From Bacillus paramycoides (GTDB lineage Bacteria; Bacillota; Bacilli; Bacillales; Bacillaceae_G), in assembly GCF_001884235.1 (NCBI RefSeq), contig NZ_MAOI01000070.1, forward strand, positions 1 through 64,000: a stretch of DNA of 64,000 nt, in the 5' to 3' direction. Position numbers and translations under genes: made by a program. Each line of letters starts with the position of its first letter. The first letter of the stretch is position 1. Shown here one piece after another: positions 37,670 to 47,725 of the stretch. Under the pieces are notes generated by a model that had not been told where the DNA came from, ran no database searches, and was given only the letters and a program-made list of their open reading frames with translations.

Positions 37670-38659
37670 ATGAGCTTTTTTAAAAAATTAAAAGAAAAAA
37701 TTTCAAAACAAACAGATACGGTAACAGAGAAGTTTAAACAAGGATTAGAAAAAACGAGAAATTCATTTGCTGATAAAGTAAATGACCTAGTGTATCGTTA
37801 CCGTAAAATAGACGAAGATTTCTTTGAGGAATTAGAAGAAATTTTAATTAGTGCAGATGTCGGAGTTTCGACGGTGATGGAATTAATTGATCAGCTGAAA
37901 GAAGAAGTGCAACGTCGTAACATTCAAGATCCGAAAGAAGTACAGGCTGTTATTTCTGAGAAGTTAGTGGGAATTTACAAAGGTGACAGCGATTTTAGTA
38001 ATGAAGTTAATATACAAGAGAATCAATTAACAGTTGTTTTATTTGTTGGTGTTAATGGTGTTGGGAAAACGACGACAATTGGTAAGCTTGCACATAAATT
38101 TAAATCGGAAGGTAAGTCTGTCCTATTAGCGGCAGGAGATACATTCCGTGCTGGGGCGATTGAACAATTAGAAGTATGGGGCGAACGCGTTGGTGTAGAA
38201 GTAATTAAACAAGGATCAGGATCTGACCCAGCGGCGGTTATGTACGATGCTGTACAAGCGGCAAAGGCTCGTAAAGTGGATGTATTGCTATGTGATACAG
38301 CAGGACGCTTACAAAACAAAGTAAACTTAATGAAAGAGTTAGAGAAAGTGAAGCGTGTAATTGAGCGTGAAGTACCAGGAGCTCCTCATGAAGTATTACT
38401 TGTTATTGATGCAACAACAGGACAAAATGGTTTAAGCCAAGCGAAAACATTCCGTGAAGCAACGAATGTTACTGGCATTGTTTTAACGAAGTTAGATGGA
38501 ACTGCTAAAGGTGGTATCGTATTAGCAATTCGTAACGAAATGGATGTACCGGTGAAATTTGTTGGATTAGGAGAGCAAATGGATGATCTGCAGCAGTTTG
38601 ATCCAGAACAATATGTTTATGGTTTATTTGCGAACTTGGTAGAAACAGAAGAAGTGTAA
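37670..38659 (+). CDS. ftsY: FtsY, signal recognition particle receptor
   Basis: The 329-residue SRP GTPase docks ribosome-nascent chain complexes at the membrane. The N domain (about 1-100) has the amphipathic start MSFFKKLKEKISK, and it lacks the long acidic A domain of E. coli. The G domain has GVNGVGKTTTIGKLA and DTAGR. ATG 37661 abuts AGGAAGG, so ATG 37670, nine bases from it, is preferred. It is followed by a terminator, which separates it from ylxM-ffh. Confidence 0.94.
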   Translation: MSFFKKLKEKISKQTDTVTEKFKQGLEKTRNSFADKVNDLVYRYRKIDEDFFEELEEILISADVGVSTVMELIDQLKEEVQRRNIQDPKEVQAVISEKLVGIYKGDSDFSNEVNIQENQLTVVLFVGVNGVGKTTTIGKLAHKFKSEGKSVLLAAGDTFRAGAIEQLEVWGERVGVEVIKQGSGSDPAAVMYDAVQAAKARKVDVLLCDTAGRLQNKVNLMKELEKVKRVIEREVPGAPHEVLLVIDATTGQNGLSQAKTFREATNVTGIVLTKLDGTAKGGIVLAIRNEMDVPVKFVGLGEQMDDLQQFDPEQYVYGLFANLVETEEV

Positions 38660-38662
38660 GTG

Positions 38663-38689
38663 AAAGAAGCGGTATTCCCGCTTCTTTTT
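38663..38689 (+). terminator. Intrinsic terminator after ftsY
   Basis: AAAGAAGCGG (38663-38672) pairs with CCGCTTCTTT (38678-38687) around a 5-base loop, ending in five T residues. Confidence 0.85.
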
Positions 38690-38722
38690 GTATAAAAAAA
38701 TATGTGATGTTAAGAAAAAAAC

Positions 38723-38751
38723 TTGACACTCTTTTATACTCCATGTAAACT
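38723..38751 (+). promoter_or_regulatory. ylxM-ffh promoter
   Basis: A perfect TTGACA (38723-38728), an ideal 17-base spacer, then TAAACT (38746-38751), 43 bases before ylxM. Confidence 0.75.
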
Positions 38752-38793
38752 AATTCATGTAAAGGGAAATCACTTAACAAAGGATGATCCAAC

Positions 38794-39126
38794 ATGCTCG
38801 AAAAAACAACGAGAATGAACTATTTATTTGATTTTTATCAATCGTTGTTAACGCAAAAACAAAGAAGTTATATGTCGCTTTATTATCTAGATGATTTATC
38901 TCTTGGTGAAATTGCGGAAGAATTTGATGTAAGTCGCCAAGCCGTGTATGATAACATTAAACGGACTGAAGCGATGCTTGAAGAATATGAAGATAAATTA
39001 GTATTACTTCAAAAGTTTCAAGAGCGACAGCGACTTGTTGCAAAGCTAAAACAGCTAATCAGCGAAGAAGAGCATGTGAATGAAGAAATGAAACAAGTTG
39101 TTGAAGCTATCGAAAAATTAGATTAG
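38794..39126 (+). CDS. ylxM: YlxM, SRP-associated helix-turn-helix protein
   Basis: The 110-residue UPF0122-family protein has a sigma-70 region 4-like helix-turn-helix near 37-58 ([23 protein letters not shown]). In streptococci YlxM modulates SRP assembly and GTPase activity. It always sits next to ffh, as here with 12 bases between them. GGATGA lies upstream. The fold is clear; the exact role in Bacillus is not settled. Confidence 0.9.
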   Translation: MLEKTTRMNYLFDFYQSLLTQKQRSYMSLYYLDDLSLGEIAEEFDVSRQAVYDNIKRTEAMLEEYEDKLVLLQKFQERQRLVAKLKQLISEEEHVNEEMKQVVEAIEKLD

Positions 39127-39138
39127 GAGGGCGGCAAT

Positions 39139-40488
39139 ATGGCATTTGAAGGATTAGCCGACCGACTTCAACAGACAATGCAAAAAATCCGCGGCAAAGG
39201 AAAAGTTTCTGAAGCCGATGTGAAAGAAATGATGAGAGAAGTTCGTCTAGCTCTTTTAGAAGCGGATGTTAACTTTAAAGTAGTAAAAGATTTTGTAAAG
39301 CGTGTGTCTGAGCGTGCTGTCGGACAAGATGTAATGAAAAGTTTGACACCTGGACAACAAGTAATTAAAGTCGTACAGGAAGAACTTACAGGACTTATGG
39401 GCGGAGAGCAAAGCAAAATTGCTGTTGCTAATAAGCCACCGACTGTTATTATGATGGTTGGTCTGCAAGGTGCGGGTAAAACAACGACGACAGGTAAGCT
39501 TGCGAATTTGCTTCGTAAAAAGCATAATCGTAAACCGATGCTTGTTGCAGCGGATATTTACCGTCCAGCAGCGATTAAACAGCTTGAAACATTAGGGAAG
39601 CAATTGGACATGCCTGTTTTCTCTTTAGGAGATCAAGTAAGTCCTGTTGAAATTGCGAAACAAGCGATTGCAAAAGCAAAAGAAGATCATCACGATTATG
39701 TTTTAATCGATACGGCGGGTCGCCTGCATATTGATGAAGAACTAATGGATGAATTAGCGAAAGTTAAAGAAGTTGCGAAACCGGATGAAATTTTCCTTGT
39801 TGTCGATGCGATGACGGGACAAGACGCGGTAAATGTTGCACAAAGTTTCCATGAGCAGTTAGGGTTAACAGGTGTTGTATTAACGAAATTAGATGGTGAC
39901 ACGCGCGGTGGTGCGGCATTATCTATTAAGGCTGTAACAAACACACCAATTAAATTTGCTGGTATGGGTGAAAAACTAGATGCGATTGAAGAGTTCCATC
40001 CAGAACGTATGGCATCCCGTATTTTAGGGATGGGTGATGTCTTAACATTAATTGAAAAAGCGCAAGCTACAGTTGATGAAGAGAAAGCAAAAGAACTTGA
40101 GCAAAAAATGCGTACGCTTTCGTTTACGCTTGACGATTTCCTAGAACAACTTGGACAAGTGCGTCAACTTGGACCACTTGATGAATTGTTAGGAATGCTT
40201 CCTGGTGCAAATAAAATTAAAGGGCTGAAAAATGCGCAAGTTGATGAAAAACAAATTGGGCATATTGAGGCAATTATTCGTTCTATGACTAAATTAGAAC
40301 GAGAACAACCGGAAATAATCAATGCTAGTCGTAAAAAGCGCATTGCCAAAGGTAGCGGTACAACAGTACAAGAAATCAATCGTCTAATCAAGCAGTTTGA
40401 TGATATGAAAAAAATGATGAAGACGATGACGGGAATGCAAAAAGGTAAGAAAAAAGGACTAGGTGGATTGAAGTTTCCATTCATGTAA
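39139..40488 (+). CDS. ffh: Ffh, signal recognition particle protein
   Basis: The 449-residue SRP54 homologue has an N domain (1-95), then a G domain with GLQGAGKT at 108-115, DTAGRL near 190 and TKLDGD near 245. The methionine-rich M domain (about 300-449) ends in repeated Met and Lys residues and binds SRP RNA and signal sequences. AGGAGGGCGG precedes the ATG. The partner FtsY is encoded just upstream. The small cytoplasmic RNA is not in this window. Confidence 0.96.
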   Translation: MAFEGLADRLQQTMQKIRGKGKVSEADVKEMMREVRLALLEADVNFKVVKDFVKRVSERAVGQDVMKSLTPGQQVIKVVQEELTGLMGGEQSKIAVANKPPTVIMMVGLQGAGKTTTTGKLANLLRKKHNRKPMLVAADIYRPAAIKQLETLGKQLDMPVFSLGDQVSPVEIAKQAIAKAKEDHHDYVLIDTAGRLHIDEELMDELAKVKEVAKPDEIFLVVDAMTGQDAVNVAQSFHEQLGLTGVVLTKLDGDTRGGAALSIKAVTNTPIKFAGMGEKLDAIEEFHPERMASRILGMGDVLTLIEKAQATVDEEKAKELEQKMRTLSFTLDDFLEQLGQVRQLGPLDELLGMLPGANKIKGLKNAQVDEKQIGHIEAIIRSMTKLEREQPEIINASRKKRIAKGSGTTVQEINRLIKQFDDMKKMMKTMTGMQKGKKKGLGGLKFPFM

Positions 40489-40521
40489 GGAAAAAAAGAT
40501 GGCTCTGTTAAGAAAAAATAC

Positions 40522-40551
40522 TTTACAAAGCAATAGTCTTTTTGCTAATAT
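40522..40551 (+). promoter_or_regulatory. Possible rpsP promoter
   Basis: TTTACA (40522-40527), 18 bases, then TAATAT (40546-40551). It could start an rpsP-led transcript within the ffh-rplS cluster. Confidence 0.4.
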
Positions 40552-40589
40552 AATTATCTGTGTGAAATAAATTCGGAGGTGCTTTATAA

Positions 40590-40862
40590 ATGGCAGTTAA
40601 AATTCGTTTAAAACGTATGGGAGCTAAAAAAACTCCTTTCTATCGTGTAGTTGTTGCAGATTCTCGTTCTCCTCGTGACGGACGTTTCATTGAGGAAATC
40701 GGTACTTACAATCCGGTTGCTCAACCAGCTGAAGTTAAGATCAACGAAGAAGCAGCATTAAAATGGTTAGGAAACGGTGCTAAACCATCTGATACAGTTC
40801 GTAACCTATTCTCTAACCAAGGTATCATGGAGAAATTCCACTTATCTAAACAAGGTAAGTAA
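40590..40862 (+). CDS. rpsP: 30S ribosomal protein S16
   Basis: The 90-residue protein starts [31 protein letters not shown], split here as the family core (residues 1-20 and 21-31). It is an early 30S assembly protein. CGGAGGTG lies before the ATG. It begins the conserved rpsP-khpA-rimM-trmD-rplS cluster. Confidence 0.97.
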   Translation: MAVKIRLKRMGAKKTPFYRVVVADSRSPRDGRFIEEIGTYNPVAQPAEVKINEEAALKWLGNGAKPSDTVRNLFSNQGIMEKFHLSKQGK

Positions 40863-40876
40863 TTGAGGCAATGACT

Positions 40877-41104
40877 ATGAAGAAGTTAGTCGAGACGATT
40901 GTCAAGCCTCTTGTCGATCATCCTGAAGATGTAAAAGTTACACAGGAACTTTACAACGGAGAGATAAAGTATCGATTAACTGTACATCCTGAGGATGTTG
41001 GAAAAGTCATTGGAAAGCAAGGGAAAGTTGCGAAAGCAATTCGAATGCTCTTGTATTCAGTGGGACATCATAATGATGAAAAAGTAACACTGGAAATTCA
41101 ATAA
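40877..41104 (+). CDS. khpA: KhpA, KH-domain RNA-binding protein
   Basis: The 75-residue single KH-domain protein (YlqC) has the GXXG-type loop in [13 protein letters not shown] (about 46-58). KhpA works with KhpB as an RNA-binding pair that affects cell division and elongation in Gram-positives. ATG 40871 is possible, but 40877 has better spacing (nine bases) from TGAGG. It lies directly after rpsP. The B. subtilis ylqD gene that normally follows is not present. Confidence 0.9.
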   Translation: MKKLVETIVKPLVDHPEDVKVTQELYNGEIKYRLTVHPEDVGKVIGKQGKVAKAIRMLLYSVGHHNDEKVTLEIQ

Positions 41105-41108
41105 ACGT

Positions 41109-41143
41109 AAAAAGGGCGAGGAGTTATTTCCTCTCCCTTTTTT
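41109..41143 (+). terminator. Terminator after khpA
   Basis: AAAAAGGGCGAGGA pairs with TCCTCTCCCTTTTT with one internal mismatch and a 6-base loop, ending in a T-run. It divides khpA from rimM. Confidence 0.78.
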
Positions 41144-41225
41144 AACATTTAAAGAGAAACTGCATGTTCCGTATATGAAATGGAGATGCTTAATTTATAT
41201 AGAAACCAGGGGTGACATACTATTT

Positions 41226-41741
41226 ATGACAAAATGGTTTAACGTAGGGAAAATTGTAAATACTCATGGCGTAAGAGGAGAAATTCGTGTTATTTCTCGT
41301 ACTGATTTTCCGGAAGAGCGATATAAGGTAGGAAACACGTTATACATATCGAATGAGAAAGGTACAGACTATCTTCCAGTGAAGGTAACTTCTCATCGTC
41401 AACATAAGACATTTGATTTATTAACATTTGAAGGATACAACAATGTAGATGAAGTAGAGAAGTTTAAAGGTTCTTTAATAAAAGTACCAGAAGAGCAGTT
41501 AGGCGAGCTAGCTGAAGGTGAATACTACTATCATGAAATTATTGGTTGCAACGTTGTAACGGAAGAAGGAGAAGCGTTAGGGACAATCAAAGAGATTCTA
41601 TCCCCTGGTGCAAATGATGTTTGGGTGATTAAACGTCCAAAGGGCCAAGATCTTTTAATTCCTTACATTGATGACGTTGTGCTTCAAGTTAATATTGAAA
41701 ATAAATTAGTAACCATTCATGTAATGGAAGGATTGCTATAA
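41226..41741 (+). CDS. rimM: RimM, 16S rRNA processing protein
   Basis: The 171-residue 30S maturation factor has an N-terminal RimM domain (about 5-85, starting [17 protein letters not shown]) and a C-terminal PRC-barrel domain (about 95-170) that binds S19. An upstream start at 41175 lacks conservation. ATG 41226 follows AGGGGTGA, with rather long spacing. The stop overlaps the trmD start by one base (TAATG), so the two are coupled. Confidence 0.93.
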   Translation: MTKWFNVGKIVNTHGVRGEIRVISRTDFPEERYKVGNTLYISNEKGTDYLPVKVTSHRQHKTFDLLTFEGYNNVDEVEKFKGSLIKVPEEQLGELAEGEYYYHEIIGCNVVTEEGEALGTIKEILSPGANDVWVIKRPKGQDLLIPYIDDVVLQVNIENKLVTIHVMEGLL

Positions 41742-42475
41742 TGAAAATTGACATTTTAACATTGTTTCCAGATATGTTTACAGGTGTGTTTGGGTCTTCA
41801 ATTTTAAAGAAGGCTCAAGAAAAAGAAGCGGTAGAGCTTCGTGTTGTCAATTTCCGTGATTATACAACTAGTAAGCATAATAGTGTAGATGATTATCCGT
41901 ATGGTGGGGGCGCTGGAATGGTATTAACCCCACAACCTATCTTTGATGCGGTGGAAGAGCTAACGAAGGAAACAGACCGTAAACCGAGAATCGTCTTAAT
42001 GTGTCCACAAGGAGAGCGTTTCACGCAGAAGAAGGCAGAAGAGCTTGCTGGAGAAGAGCATGTTATTTTTGTATGTGGCCATTATGAAGGATACGATGAA
42101 AGAATTCGTGAACATCTTGTAACAGATGAGATTTCTATTGGTGATTACGTATTAACCGGTGGAGAATTAGCCTCTATGGTAGTTACTGATAGTGTTGTAC
42201 GTCTTTTACCAGGAGTACTTGGGAATCAAACGTCACAAGTGGAAGACTCTTTTAGCACAGGTTTGTTAGAACACCCACATTATACACGTCCTGCTGATTT
42301 TCGTGGTATGAAGGTACCGGATGTACTAATGTCAGGAAATCATAAAAATATTGATGAATGGCGCCATAAAGAATCCTTGCGTCGTACGTACACACGTAGA
42401 CCGGATTTATTGGAAGAACGAGAATTATCTAAGCAAGAAGAGAAATGGCTGGAACAGATAAAAGAAGACCAATAA
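41741..42475 (+). CDS. trmD: TrmD, tRNA m1G37 methyltransferase
   Basis: The 244-residue SPOUT-class enzyme methylates G37 next to the anticodon, preventing +1 frameshifts. The knot region holds [17 protein letters not shown] and [14 protein letters not shown] (about residues 88-146). It starts inside the rimM stop codon. rplS follows after a 146-base gap with its own promoter and leader. Confidence 0.96.
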   Translation: MKIDILTLFPDMFTGVFGSSILKKAQEKEAVELRVVNFRDYTTSKHNSVDDYPYGGGAGMVLTPQPIFDAVEELTKETDRKPRIVLMCPQGERFTQKKAEELAGEEHVIFVCGHYEGYDERIREHLVTDEISIGDYVLTGGELASMVVTDSVVRLLPGVLGNQTSQVEDSFSTGLLEHPHYTRPADFRGMKVPDVLMSGNHKNIDEWRHKESLRRTYTRRPDLLEERELSKQEEKWLEQIKEDQ

Positions 42476-42494
42476 GGGCTTGATATATTTTCTA

Positions 42495-42523
42495 TTGCAA
42501 CAGTCCTAGCAATATGCTATTAT
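42495..42523 (+). promoter_or_regulatory. rplS promoter
   Basis: TTGCAA (42495-42500), 17 bases, then TATTAT (42518-42523), preceded by TGC (an extended -10). The transcript starts near 42530. Confidence 0.65.
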
Positions 42524-42529
42524 AACATT

Positions 42530-42621
42530 TGTGCTACTGAAATCAGTGGCCATATTAACGATGTTCCGCTGTAATTTAATAAGACTTTATAAGAGCATCT
42601 GTTTAAAGGAGAGAATTTAAT
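42530..42621 (+). promoter_or_regulatory. Structured leader of rplS (L19 leader candidate)
   Basis: The 5' leader of about 90 bases begins with GCTACTG (42533-42539) pairing with CAGTGGC (42544-42550) around AAAT. Further bases could pair around 42560-42600. An L19 autoregulatory leader is known at this position in Bacillus, and this fits by location and an early stem-loop. I could not check the consensus. Confidence 0.5.
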
Positions 42622-42966
42622 ATGCAACAATTAATCGCAGAAATTACAAAAGGCCAATTAAAAACTGACCTTCCTTCATTCCGTCCTGGAGACACTTTAC
42701 GTGTACACGTAAAAGTAGTTGAGGGAACTCGTGAAAGAATTCAGCTTTTCGAAGGTGTTGTAATCAAACGTCGTGGTGGCGGAATCAGTGAAACATTCAC
42801 AGTTCGTAAGATTTCTTACGGCGTAGGTGTTGAGCGTACATTCCCAGTTCACACGCCAAGAATCGCGAAAATCGAAGTACTTCGCCGTGGTAAAGTACGT
42901 CGTGCTAAGTTATACTACTTACGTAACCTTCGCGGTAAAAAAGCACGTATTAAAGAAATTCGATAA
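42622..42966 (+). CDS. rplS: 50S ribosomal protein L19
   Basis: The 114-residue protein contains [32 protein letters not shown] and the basic C-terminal [16 protein letters not shown]. It sits at the subunit interface. AAAGGAGAG precedes the ATG. It has its own promoter and structured leader and is followed by a strong terminator, closing the rpsP cluster. Confidence 0.97.
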   Translation: MQQLIAEITKGQLKTDLPSFRPGDTLRVHVKVVEGTRERIQLFEGVVIKRRGGGISETFTVRKISYGVGVERTFPVHTPRIAKIEVLRRGKVRRAKLYYLRNLRGKKARIKEIR

Positions 42967-42975
42967 GACATGTAT

Positions 42976-43006
42976 GGGAGCTTGTAAATACGCAAGCTCC
43001 CTTTTT
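42976..43006 (+). terminator. Intrinsic terminator after rplS
   Basis: GGGAGCTTG (42976-42984) pairs with CAAGCTCCC (42993-43001), followed by five T residues. Confidence 0.9.
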
Positions 43007-43024
43007 CCAATCTATATGAAATTT

Positions 43025-43033
43025 TGATATAAT
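43025..43033 (+). promoter_or_regulatory. Extended -10 promoter for lepB
   Basis: TGATATAAT at 43025-43033 is a full extended -10. The -35 region TTCCAA (43005-43010) is weak. Confidence 0.55.
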
Positions 43034-43067
43034 ACGAACAGCTTACATAACTGTGGAGGGGAAAAGC

Positions 43068-43619
43068 ATGAAGAAAGAGAAGAGTTCACTTTGGGAATGG
43101 ATTAAAGCAATTTTGATTGCCATTGTATTAGCGGGTGTAATTAGACAGTTTTTCTTTGCCCCAATTCTCGTAGATGGTGTATCGATGTCGCCGACTTTAC
43201 ATGACCGTGATCGAATGATTGTTAATAAAATTGGCTATCACATAGGTGATCCGAAGCGCTTTGATATTATTGTATTCCGAGCGACGGAAGAAAAAGATTA
43301 TATTAAGCGTATTATTGGCCTACCAGGCGATGAAATCGAATACCGTAATGATAAACTATATGTTAACGGGAAACCTTATGAGGAGCCGTATTTAGATAAG
43401 CAGAAAAAACAACTTGCTGACGGACCGCTTACATATGATTTTACTCTTGAAGAAATGACAGGAAAGAAAACTGTTCCAGAAGGTCAATTATTTGTTTTAG
43501 GCGATAATCGTCGTTTTAGTAAAGATAGCCGCTCAATTGGTACAATTTCAATGGACCAAGTGATTGGTAAAGCAAATATGTTATATTGGCCGTTAAAAGA
43601 TGCACGTATTGTGAAATAA
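43068..43619 (+). CDS. lepB: Type I signal peptidase
   Basis: The 183-residue membrane serine protease (S26 family, SipS/LepB type) cuts signal peptides outside the membrane. One helix lies at about 11-30. Catalytic S41 is in GVSMSPTL and K80 in [12 protein letters not shown]. The [14 protein letters not shown] box is near 149-162. ATG 43068 follows GGAGGGG six bases upstream. B. subtilis does not have a signal peptidase gene at this place between rplS and rbgA. Confidence 0.94.
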   Translation: MKKEKSSLWEWIKAILIAIVLAGVIRQFFFAPILVDGVSMSPTLHDRDRMIVNKIGYHIGDPKRFDIIVFRATEEKDYIKRIIGLPGDEIEYRNDKLYVNGKPYEEPYLDKQKKQLADGPLTYDFTLEEMTGKKTVPEGQLFVLGDNRRFSKDSRSIGTISMDQVIGKANMLYWPLKDARIVK

Positions 43620-43639
43620 AAGAAAAAGAAGGTGGCAAC

Positions 43640-44530
43640 ATGGTAATTCAATGGTTCCCGGGACATATGGCAAAGGCTAGACGCCAAGTAACCGAAAAAT
43701 TAAAGTTAATTGATGTTGTAATTGAGCTTGTAGATGCTCGATTACCTTTATCATCTCGAAACCCAATGATTGATGAAATTATTACACATAAACCAAGACT
43801 TGTTGTTTTAAATAAAGCGGATATGGCGGATGACCGTCTAACGAAGCAGTGGATTGCATACTTTAAAGAAAAAGGTCATATGGCAATTTCAATTAACGCA
43901 CAAGCTGGACAAGGGATGAAGGAAATTACAGCGGCTTGTAAAGTGTTGGTTAAAGAAAAATTTGACAAAATGGTTGCTAAAGGTATTAGACCGAGAGCAA
44001 TTCGTGCATTAATTGTAGGTATACCGAATGTTGGTAAATCTACGTTAATTAATAAGTTGGCGAAGAAAAATATTGCTAAAACAGGAGATCGCCCAGGTGT
44101 GACAACAGCCCAACAATGGATTAAAGTTGGGAAAGAAATGGAACTGTTAGATACACCGGGTATTTTATGGCCTAAATTTGAAGATCAATTAGTGGGTCTT
44201 CGCTTAGCGACAACGGGTGCAATTAAAGATTCAATTTTAAATTTACAAGATGTAGCTGTTTACGCATTACGTTTTATGGAGAAACATTATCCAGAACGTT
44301 TGAAAGAGCGATATAATTTAAATGAGATTCCAGAAGATATCGTGGAGTTATTTGATGCAATCGGAAAAAACAGAGGTTGCTTAATGGGCGGCGGAATGAT
44401 TGATTATGATAAAACATCTGAGCTTATACTTCGTGAACTTCGTGGTGGTAAACTTGGAAGAATGACGTTTGAGACACCAGAAGAATTTGCAGAGCAGGTA
44501 GAAGAAGTGGAAAAAGTAGAAGAAGTATAA
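43640..44530 (+). CDS. rbgA: RbgA (YlqF), 50S assembly GTPase
   Basis: The 296-residue circularly permuted GTPase is needed for late 50S assembly. Motifs run NKAD (G4, about 58-61), GIPNVGKST (G1, about 127-135), and DTPGILWPK (G3). It starts [15 protein letters not shown], typical of the family, with the C-terminal ANTAR-like RNA-binding region. ATG 43640 follows AAGGTGG. The last residues are glutamate- and valine-rich. It is followed by rnhB, as in B. subtilis. Confidence 0.95.
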   Translation: MVIQWFPGHMAKARRQVTEKLKLIDVVIELVDARLPLSSRNPMIDEIITHKPRLVVLNKADMADDRLTKQWIAYFKEKGHMAISINAQAGQGMKEITAACKVLVKEKFDKMVAKGIRPRAIRALIVGIPNVGKSTLINKLAKKNIAKTGDRPGVTTAQQWIKVGKEMELLDTPGILWPKFEDQLVGLRLATTGAIKDSILNLQDVAVYALRFMEKHYPERLKERYNLNEIPEDIVELFDAIGKNRGCLMGGGMIDYDKTSELILRELRGGKLGRMTFETPEEFAEQVEEVEKVEEV

Positions 44531-44586
44531 GACGTGCGTTTGTGCGTCTTTTCTTTTTGGTTACGTTTAAAAGGGAGTGTACATAT

Positions 44587-45360
44587 ATGCAAAAAATGAC
44601 TATTCAAGAAGCTGAATGTTTATTGCAAGAAATTATGAGTGAAGAGGATGAACATTTTCAACTGTTATTGAAAGATGAGCGAAAAGGTGTTCAAAAACTA
44701 ATTTTGAAGTGGTATAAACAAAAAGAATTAGCACAAAAAGAAAGAGAAAAATTTTTAGAAATGTCAAAATATGAAAATGCGTTACGTGAAAAAGGTCTCA
44801 CATACATTGCTGGCATTGATGAAGTGGGCCGAGGACCGTTAGCTGGACCGGTTGTGACGGCGGCTGTCATCCTCCCAGAAGATTTTTATATTCCAGGATT
44901 AAATGACTCAAAAAAATTAAGTGAAGCGAAGCGTGAGCGTTTTTATGATGAAATTAAAGACCATGCGATTGCGATTGGAGTTGGCATTGTATCACCACAA
45001 GTTATTGATGAAATAAATATTTATCAAGCAACGAAGCAAGCGATGTTAGATGCTGTTGCTAATTTATCATGTACACCAGAATATTTATTAATCGATGCGA
45101 TGAAGCTTCCTACATCAATTCCGCAAACATCAATTATTAAAGGTGATGCGAAAAGTGTCTCTATTTCGGCTGCATCTATTATTGCGAAAGTGACGAGAGA
45201 TCGTATGATGAAAGAATTAGGTGAAAAGTATCCTGCATATGGATTTGAACAACATATGGGATATGGGACGAAACAGCATTTAGAAGCGATTGAAGTGCAT
45301 GGGGTATTAGAGGAACATCGGAAATCATTCGCACCAATTAAAGATATGATTCAAAAATAA
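44587..45360 (+). CDS. rnhB: Ribonuclease HII
   Basis: The 257-residue enzyme removes single ribonucleotides and RNA primers from DNA. The acid cluster is present: D and E in [13 protein letters not shown], then the LLIDAMKLP aspartate. [10 protein letters not shown] is conserved. ATG 44587 is preferred over an earlier start at 44542, based on AAGGGAGTG spacing and family length. The N-terminal 70 residues form the usual extra helical region of Bacillus RNase HII. Confidence 0.94.
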   Translation: MQKMTIQEAECLLQEIMSEEDEHFQLLLKDERKGVQKLILKWYKQKELAQKEREKFLEMSKYENALREKGLTYIAGIDEVGRGPLAGPVVTAAVILPEDFYIPGLNDSKKLSEAKRERFYDEIKDHAIAIGVGIVSPQVIDEINIYQATKQAMLDAVANLSCTPEYLLIDAMKLPTSIPQTSIIKGDAKSVSISAASIIAKVTRDRMMKELGEKYPAYGFEQHMGYGTKQHLEAIEVHGVLEEHRKSFAPIKDMIQK

Positions 45361-45387
45361 GCTGTGAATATACAGCTTATTTTTTTA
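45358..45387 (+). terminator. Intrinsic terminator after rnhB
   Basis: TAAGCTGT (45358-45365) pairs with ACAGCTTA (45372-45379), with eight T-rich bases after it. It overlaps the rnhB stop. Confidence 0.8.
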
Positions 45388-45455
45388 TTTTGGTATATGA
45401 ACATTATTATTTTCAAAAAAGAATAAAGCGATTTCAGTTTTCTGACACTTTATTG

Positions 45456-45484
45456 TAGACAGCGTGCCAATCATCTTATACAAT
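45456..45484 (+). promoter_or_regulatory. sucCD promoter
   Basis: TAGACA (45456-45461), 17 bases, then TACAAT (45479-45484), 70 bases before sucC. Each hexamer matches at 5 of 6 positions. I see no catabolite-response element. Confidence 0.65.
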
Positions 45485-45554
45485 GGCAATGTAATGTTTT
45501 TTCAACATTAAAAAACTTTTCGAGTAAAACAGGAAAACAGGGGAGGATGGGACC

Positions 45555-46715
45555 ATGAATATCCATGAGTACCAAGGTAAGGCAGTCCTTAGAAGCTATG
45601 GGGTTAGCGTTCCGAACGGGAAGGTTGCATTTACAGTAGAAGAAGCTGTAGAAGCAGCGAAAGAATTAGGAACGGATGTATGTGTAGTTAAAGCACAAAT
45701 TCACGCTGGTGGACGCGGCAAAGCTGGCGGAGTAAAAGTTGCGAAAAATTTAGAAGAAGTTCGTACATATGCGGAAAGCATTTTAGGAACTACACTTGTG
45801 ACACATCAAACAGGTCCTGAAGGTAAGGAAGTAAAACGCTTACTTATCGAAGAAGGTTGCGATATTAAAAAAGAATATTATGTAGGTCTTGTATTAGATC
45901 GTGCAACTTCTCAAGTTGTTTTAATGGCATCTGAAGAAGGTGGAACAGAAATTGAAGAAGTAGCAGAAAAAACACCTGAAAAAATCTTTAAAGAATATAT
46001 TGATCCAGCAGTAGGTTTACAAGGTTTCCAAGCGCGTCGAATCGCGTTTAACATCAATATTCCAAAAGAGCTTGTAGGACAAGCTGTGAAGTTTATGATG
46101 GGCTTATATAGTGCGTTTATCGAAAAAGATTGCTCTATCGCTGAGATTAATCCACTTGTTACAACAGGTGACGGTAAAGTAATGGCATTAGATGCAAAAT
46201 TAAACTTTGATTCTAATGCGTTATATCGCCATAAAGACATTTTAGAACTTCGTGATCTTGATGAAGAAGATTCAAAAGAAATTGAAGCTTCTAAATATGA
46301 CTTAAACTACATTCCTTTAGATGGAAATATCGGTTGTATGGTTAATGGTGCAGGTTTAGCAATGGCTACAATGGATATCATTAAACATTACCATGGTGAC
46401 CCAGCTAACTTCTTAGATGTTGGTGGCGGCGCGACAGCTGAAAAAGTTACAGAAGCATTCAAAATTATCCTTTCTGATAAAAATGTAAAAGGTATCTTCG
46501 TTAACATTTTTGGTGGCATTATGAAGTGTGATGTTATCGCAGAAGGTGTTATTGAAGCAACGAAGCAAGTAGGTCTTGAGTTGCCTTTAGTTGTACGTCT
46601 TGAAGGTACAAACGTAGAGTTAGGTAAGAAAATTTTAAATGAGTCTGGTTTAAATATTGTTGCAGCAGAATCTATGGCAGACGGTGCACAAAAAATTGTT
46701 TCACTAGTGGGCTAA
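45555..46715 (+). CDS. sucC: Succinyl-CoA ligase, beta subunit
   Basis: The 386-residue subunit of the TCA-cycle ligase has an N-terminal ATP-grasp domain starting [17 protein letters not shown], with the [15 protein letters not shown] lysine. The C-terminal domain has [11 protein letters not shown] and [10 protein letters not shown]. It makes ATP or GTP while converting succinyl-CoA to succinate. GGGAGGATGG precedes the ATG. sucD follows 19 bases later. Confidence 0.96.
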   Translation: MNIHEYQGKAVLRSYGVSVPNGKVAFTVEEAVEAAKELGTDVCVVKAQIHAGGRGKAGGVKVAKNLEEVRTYAESILGTTLVTHQTGPEGKEVKRLLIEEGCDIKKEYYVGLVLDRATSQVVLMASEEGGTEIEEVAEKTPEKIFKEYIDPAVGLQGFQARRIAFNINIPKELVGQAVKFMMGLYSAFIEKDCSIAEINPLVTTGDGKVMALDAKLNFDSNALYRHKDILELRDLDEEDSKEIEASKYDLNYIPLDGNIGCMVNGAGLAMATMDIIKHYHGDPANFLDVGGGATAEKVTEAFKIILSDKNVKGIFVNIFGGIMKCDVIAEGVIEATKQVGLELPLVVRLEGTNVELGKKILNESGLNIVAAESMADGAQKIVSLVG

Positions 46716-46734
46716 TAGAAAGCGGGGGAGAAAA

Positions 46735-47637
46735 ATGAGCGTATTAGTTAATAAAGATACAAAAGTTATTGTTCAAGGTATTACAGGTTCTCAAGGATTA
46801 TTCCATACAAAACAAATGATTGAATACGGTACGAAAATTGTCGGTGGTGTAACACCAGGTAAAGGTGGCACTGATATTGAAGGTGTACCAGTATTTGATA
46901 CAGTAGAAGATGCTGTGAAAGCAACAGGCGCAAACGCTTCAGTTGTATACGTTCCACCCGCTTTTGCGGCTGATGCAATTATGGAAGCTGTTGATGCAAA
47001 GATTGATTTAGTAGTATGTATTACTGAAGGAATCCCTGTATTAGATATGGTAAACGTTAAGAGATATATGGCGGGTAAACATACACGTTTACTTGGACCA
47101 AACTGCCCTGGTGTTATTACACCTGACGAATGTAAAATTGGTATTATGCCAGGATATATTCACAAAAAAGGTCATGTTGGTATCGTATCTCGCTCTGGTA
47201 CATTAACGTATGAAGCTGTACATCAGTTAACACAAGAAGGTATTGGCCAATCTACTGCTGTAGGTATTGGTGGGGATCCTGTTAACGGTACAGACTTTAT
47301 TGATGCGTTAAAAGCATTTAATGAAGATGAAGAAACGCATGCTGTAATTATGATTGGTGAAATTGGCGGTACGGCAGAAGAAGAGGCAGCTGAGTGGGTA
47401 CAAGCTAATATGACAAAACCGGTTGTAGGCTTCATTGGTGGTCAAACAGCGCCAGAAGGAAAACGTATGGGCCATGCTGGGGCAATCATTTCTGGGGGCA
47501 AAGGAACTGCTGCTGAAAAGATTAAAACCATGGAAGCTTGCGGTATTAAAGTAGCAGAAACACCAGCTGTTATGGGTGAAACATTAATCTCTGTTTTAAA
47601 AGAAAAGGGATTATTTGAGACTTGTAAAAACTACTAA
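46735..47637 (+). CDS. sucD: Succinyl-CoA ligase, alpha subunit
   Basis: The 300-residue subunit carries the phosphohistidine H247 in [10 protein letters not shown]. The N-terminal CoA-binding Rossmann domain has [12 protein letters not shown] at 17-28. It forms an alpha-beta pair with the product of the preceding gene. CGGGGGAG precedes the ATG, and a strong terminator ends the unit. Confidence 0.97.
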   Translation: MSVLVNKDTKVIVQGITGSQGLFHTKQMIEYGTKIVGGVTPGKGGTDIEGVPVFDTVEDAVKATGANASVVYVPPAFAADAIMEAVDAKIDLVVCITEGIPVLDMVNVKRYMAGKHTRLLGPNCPGVITPDECKIGIMPGYIHKKGHVGIVSRSGTLTYEAVHQLTQEGIGQSTAVGIGGDPVNGTDFIDALKAFNEDEETHAVIMIGEIGGTAEEEAAEWVQANMTKPVVGFIGGQTAPEGKRMGHAGAIISGGKGTAAEKIKTMEACGIKVAETPAVMGETLISVLKEKGLFETCKNY

Positions 47638-47645
47638 TCTTTTTG

Positions 47646-47676
47646 AAAGGCACCTCCTTGTTTGAGGTGCCTTTTT
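47646..47676 (+). terminator. Intrinsic terminator after sucD
   Basis: AAAGGCACCTC (47646-47656) pairs with GAGGTGCCTTT (47664-47674) around a 7-base loop, ending in five T residues. Confidence 0.9.
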
Positions 47677-47725
47677 ACACTTTTTTCTGTTTACATAATA
47701 AAAATTATGGGTAAGGAGAATTAAG

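Noticed and set aside
45361-45554. Catabolite-response (CcpA) site upstream of sucC
   Set aside because: No sequence close to the known palindromic consensus was found by eye.
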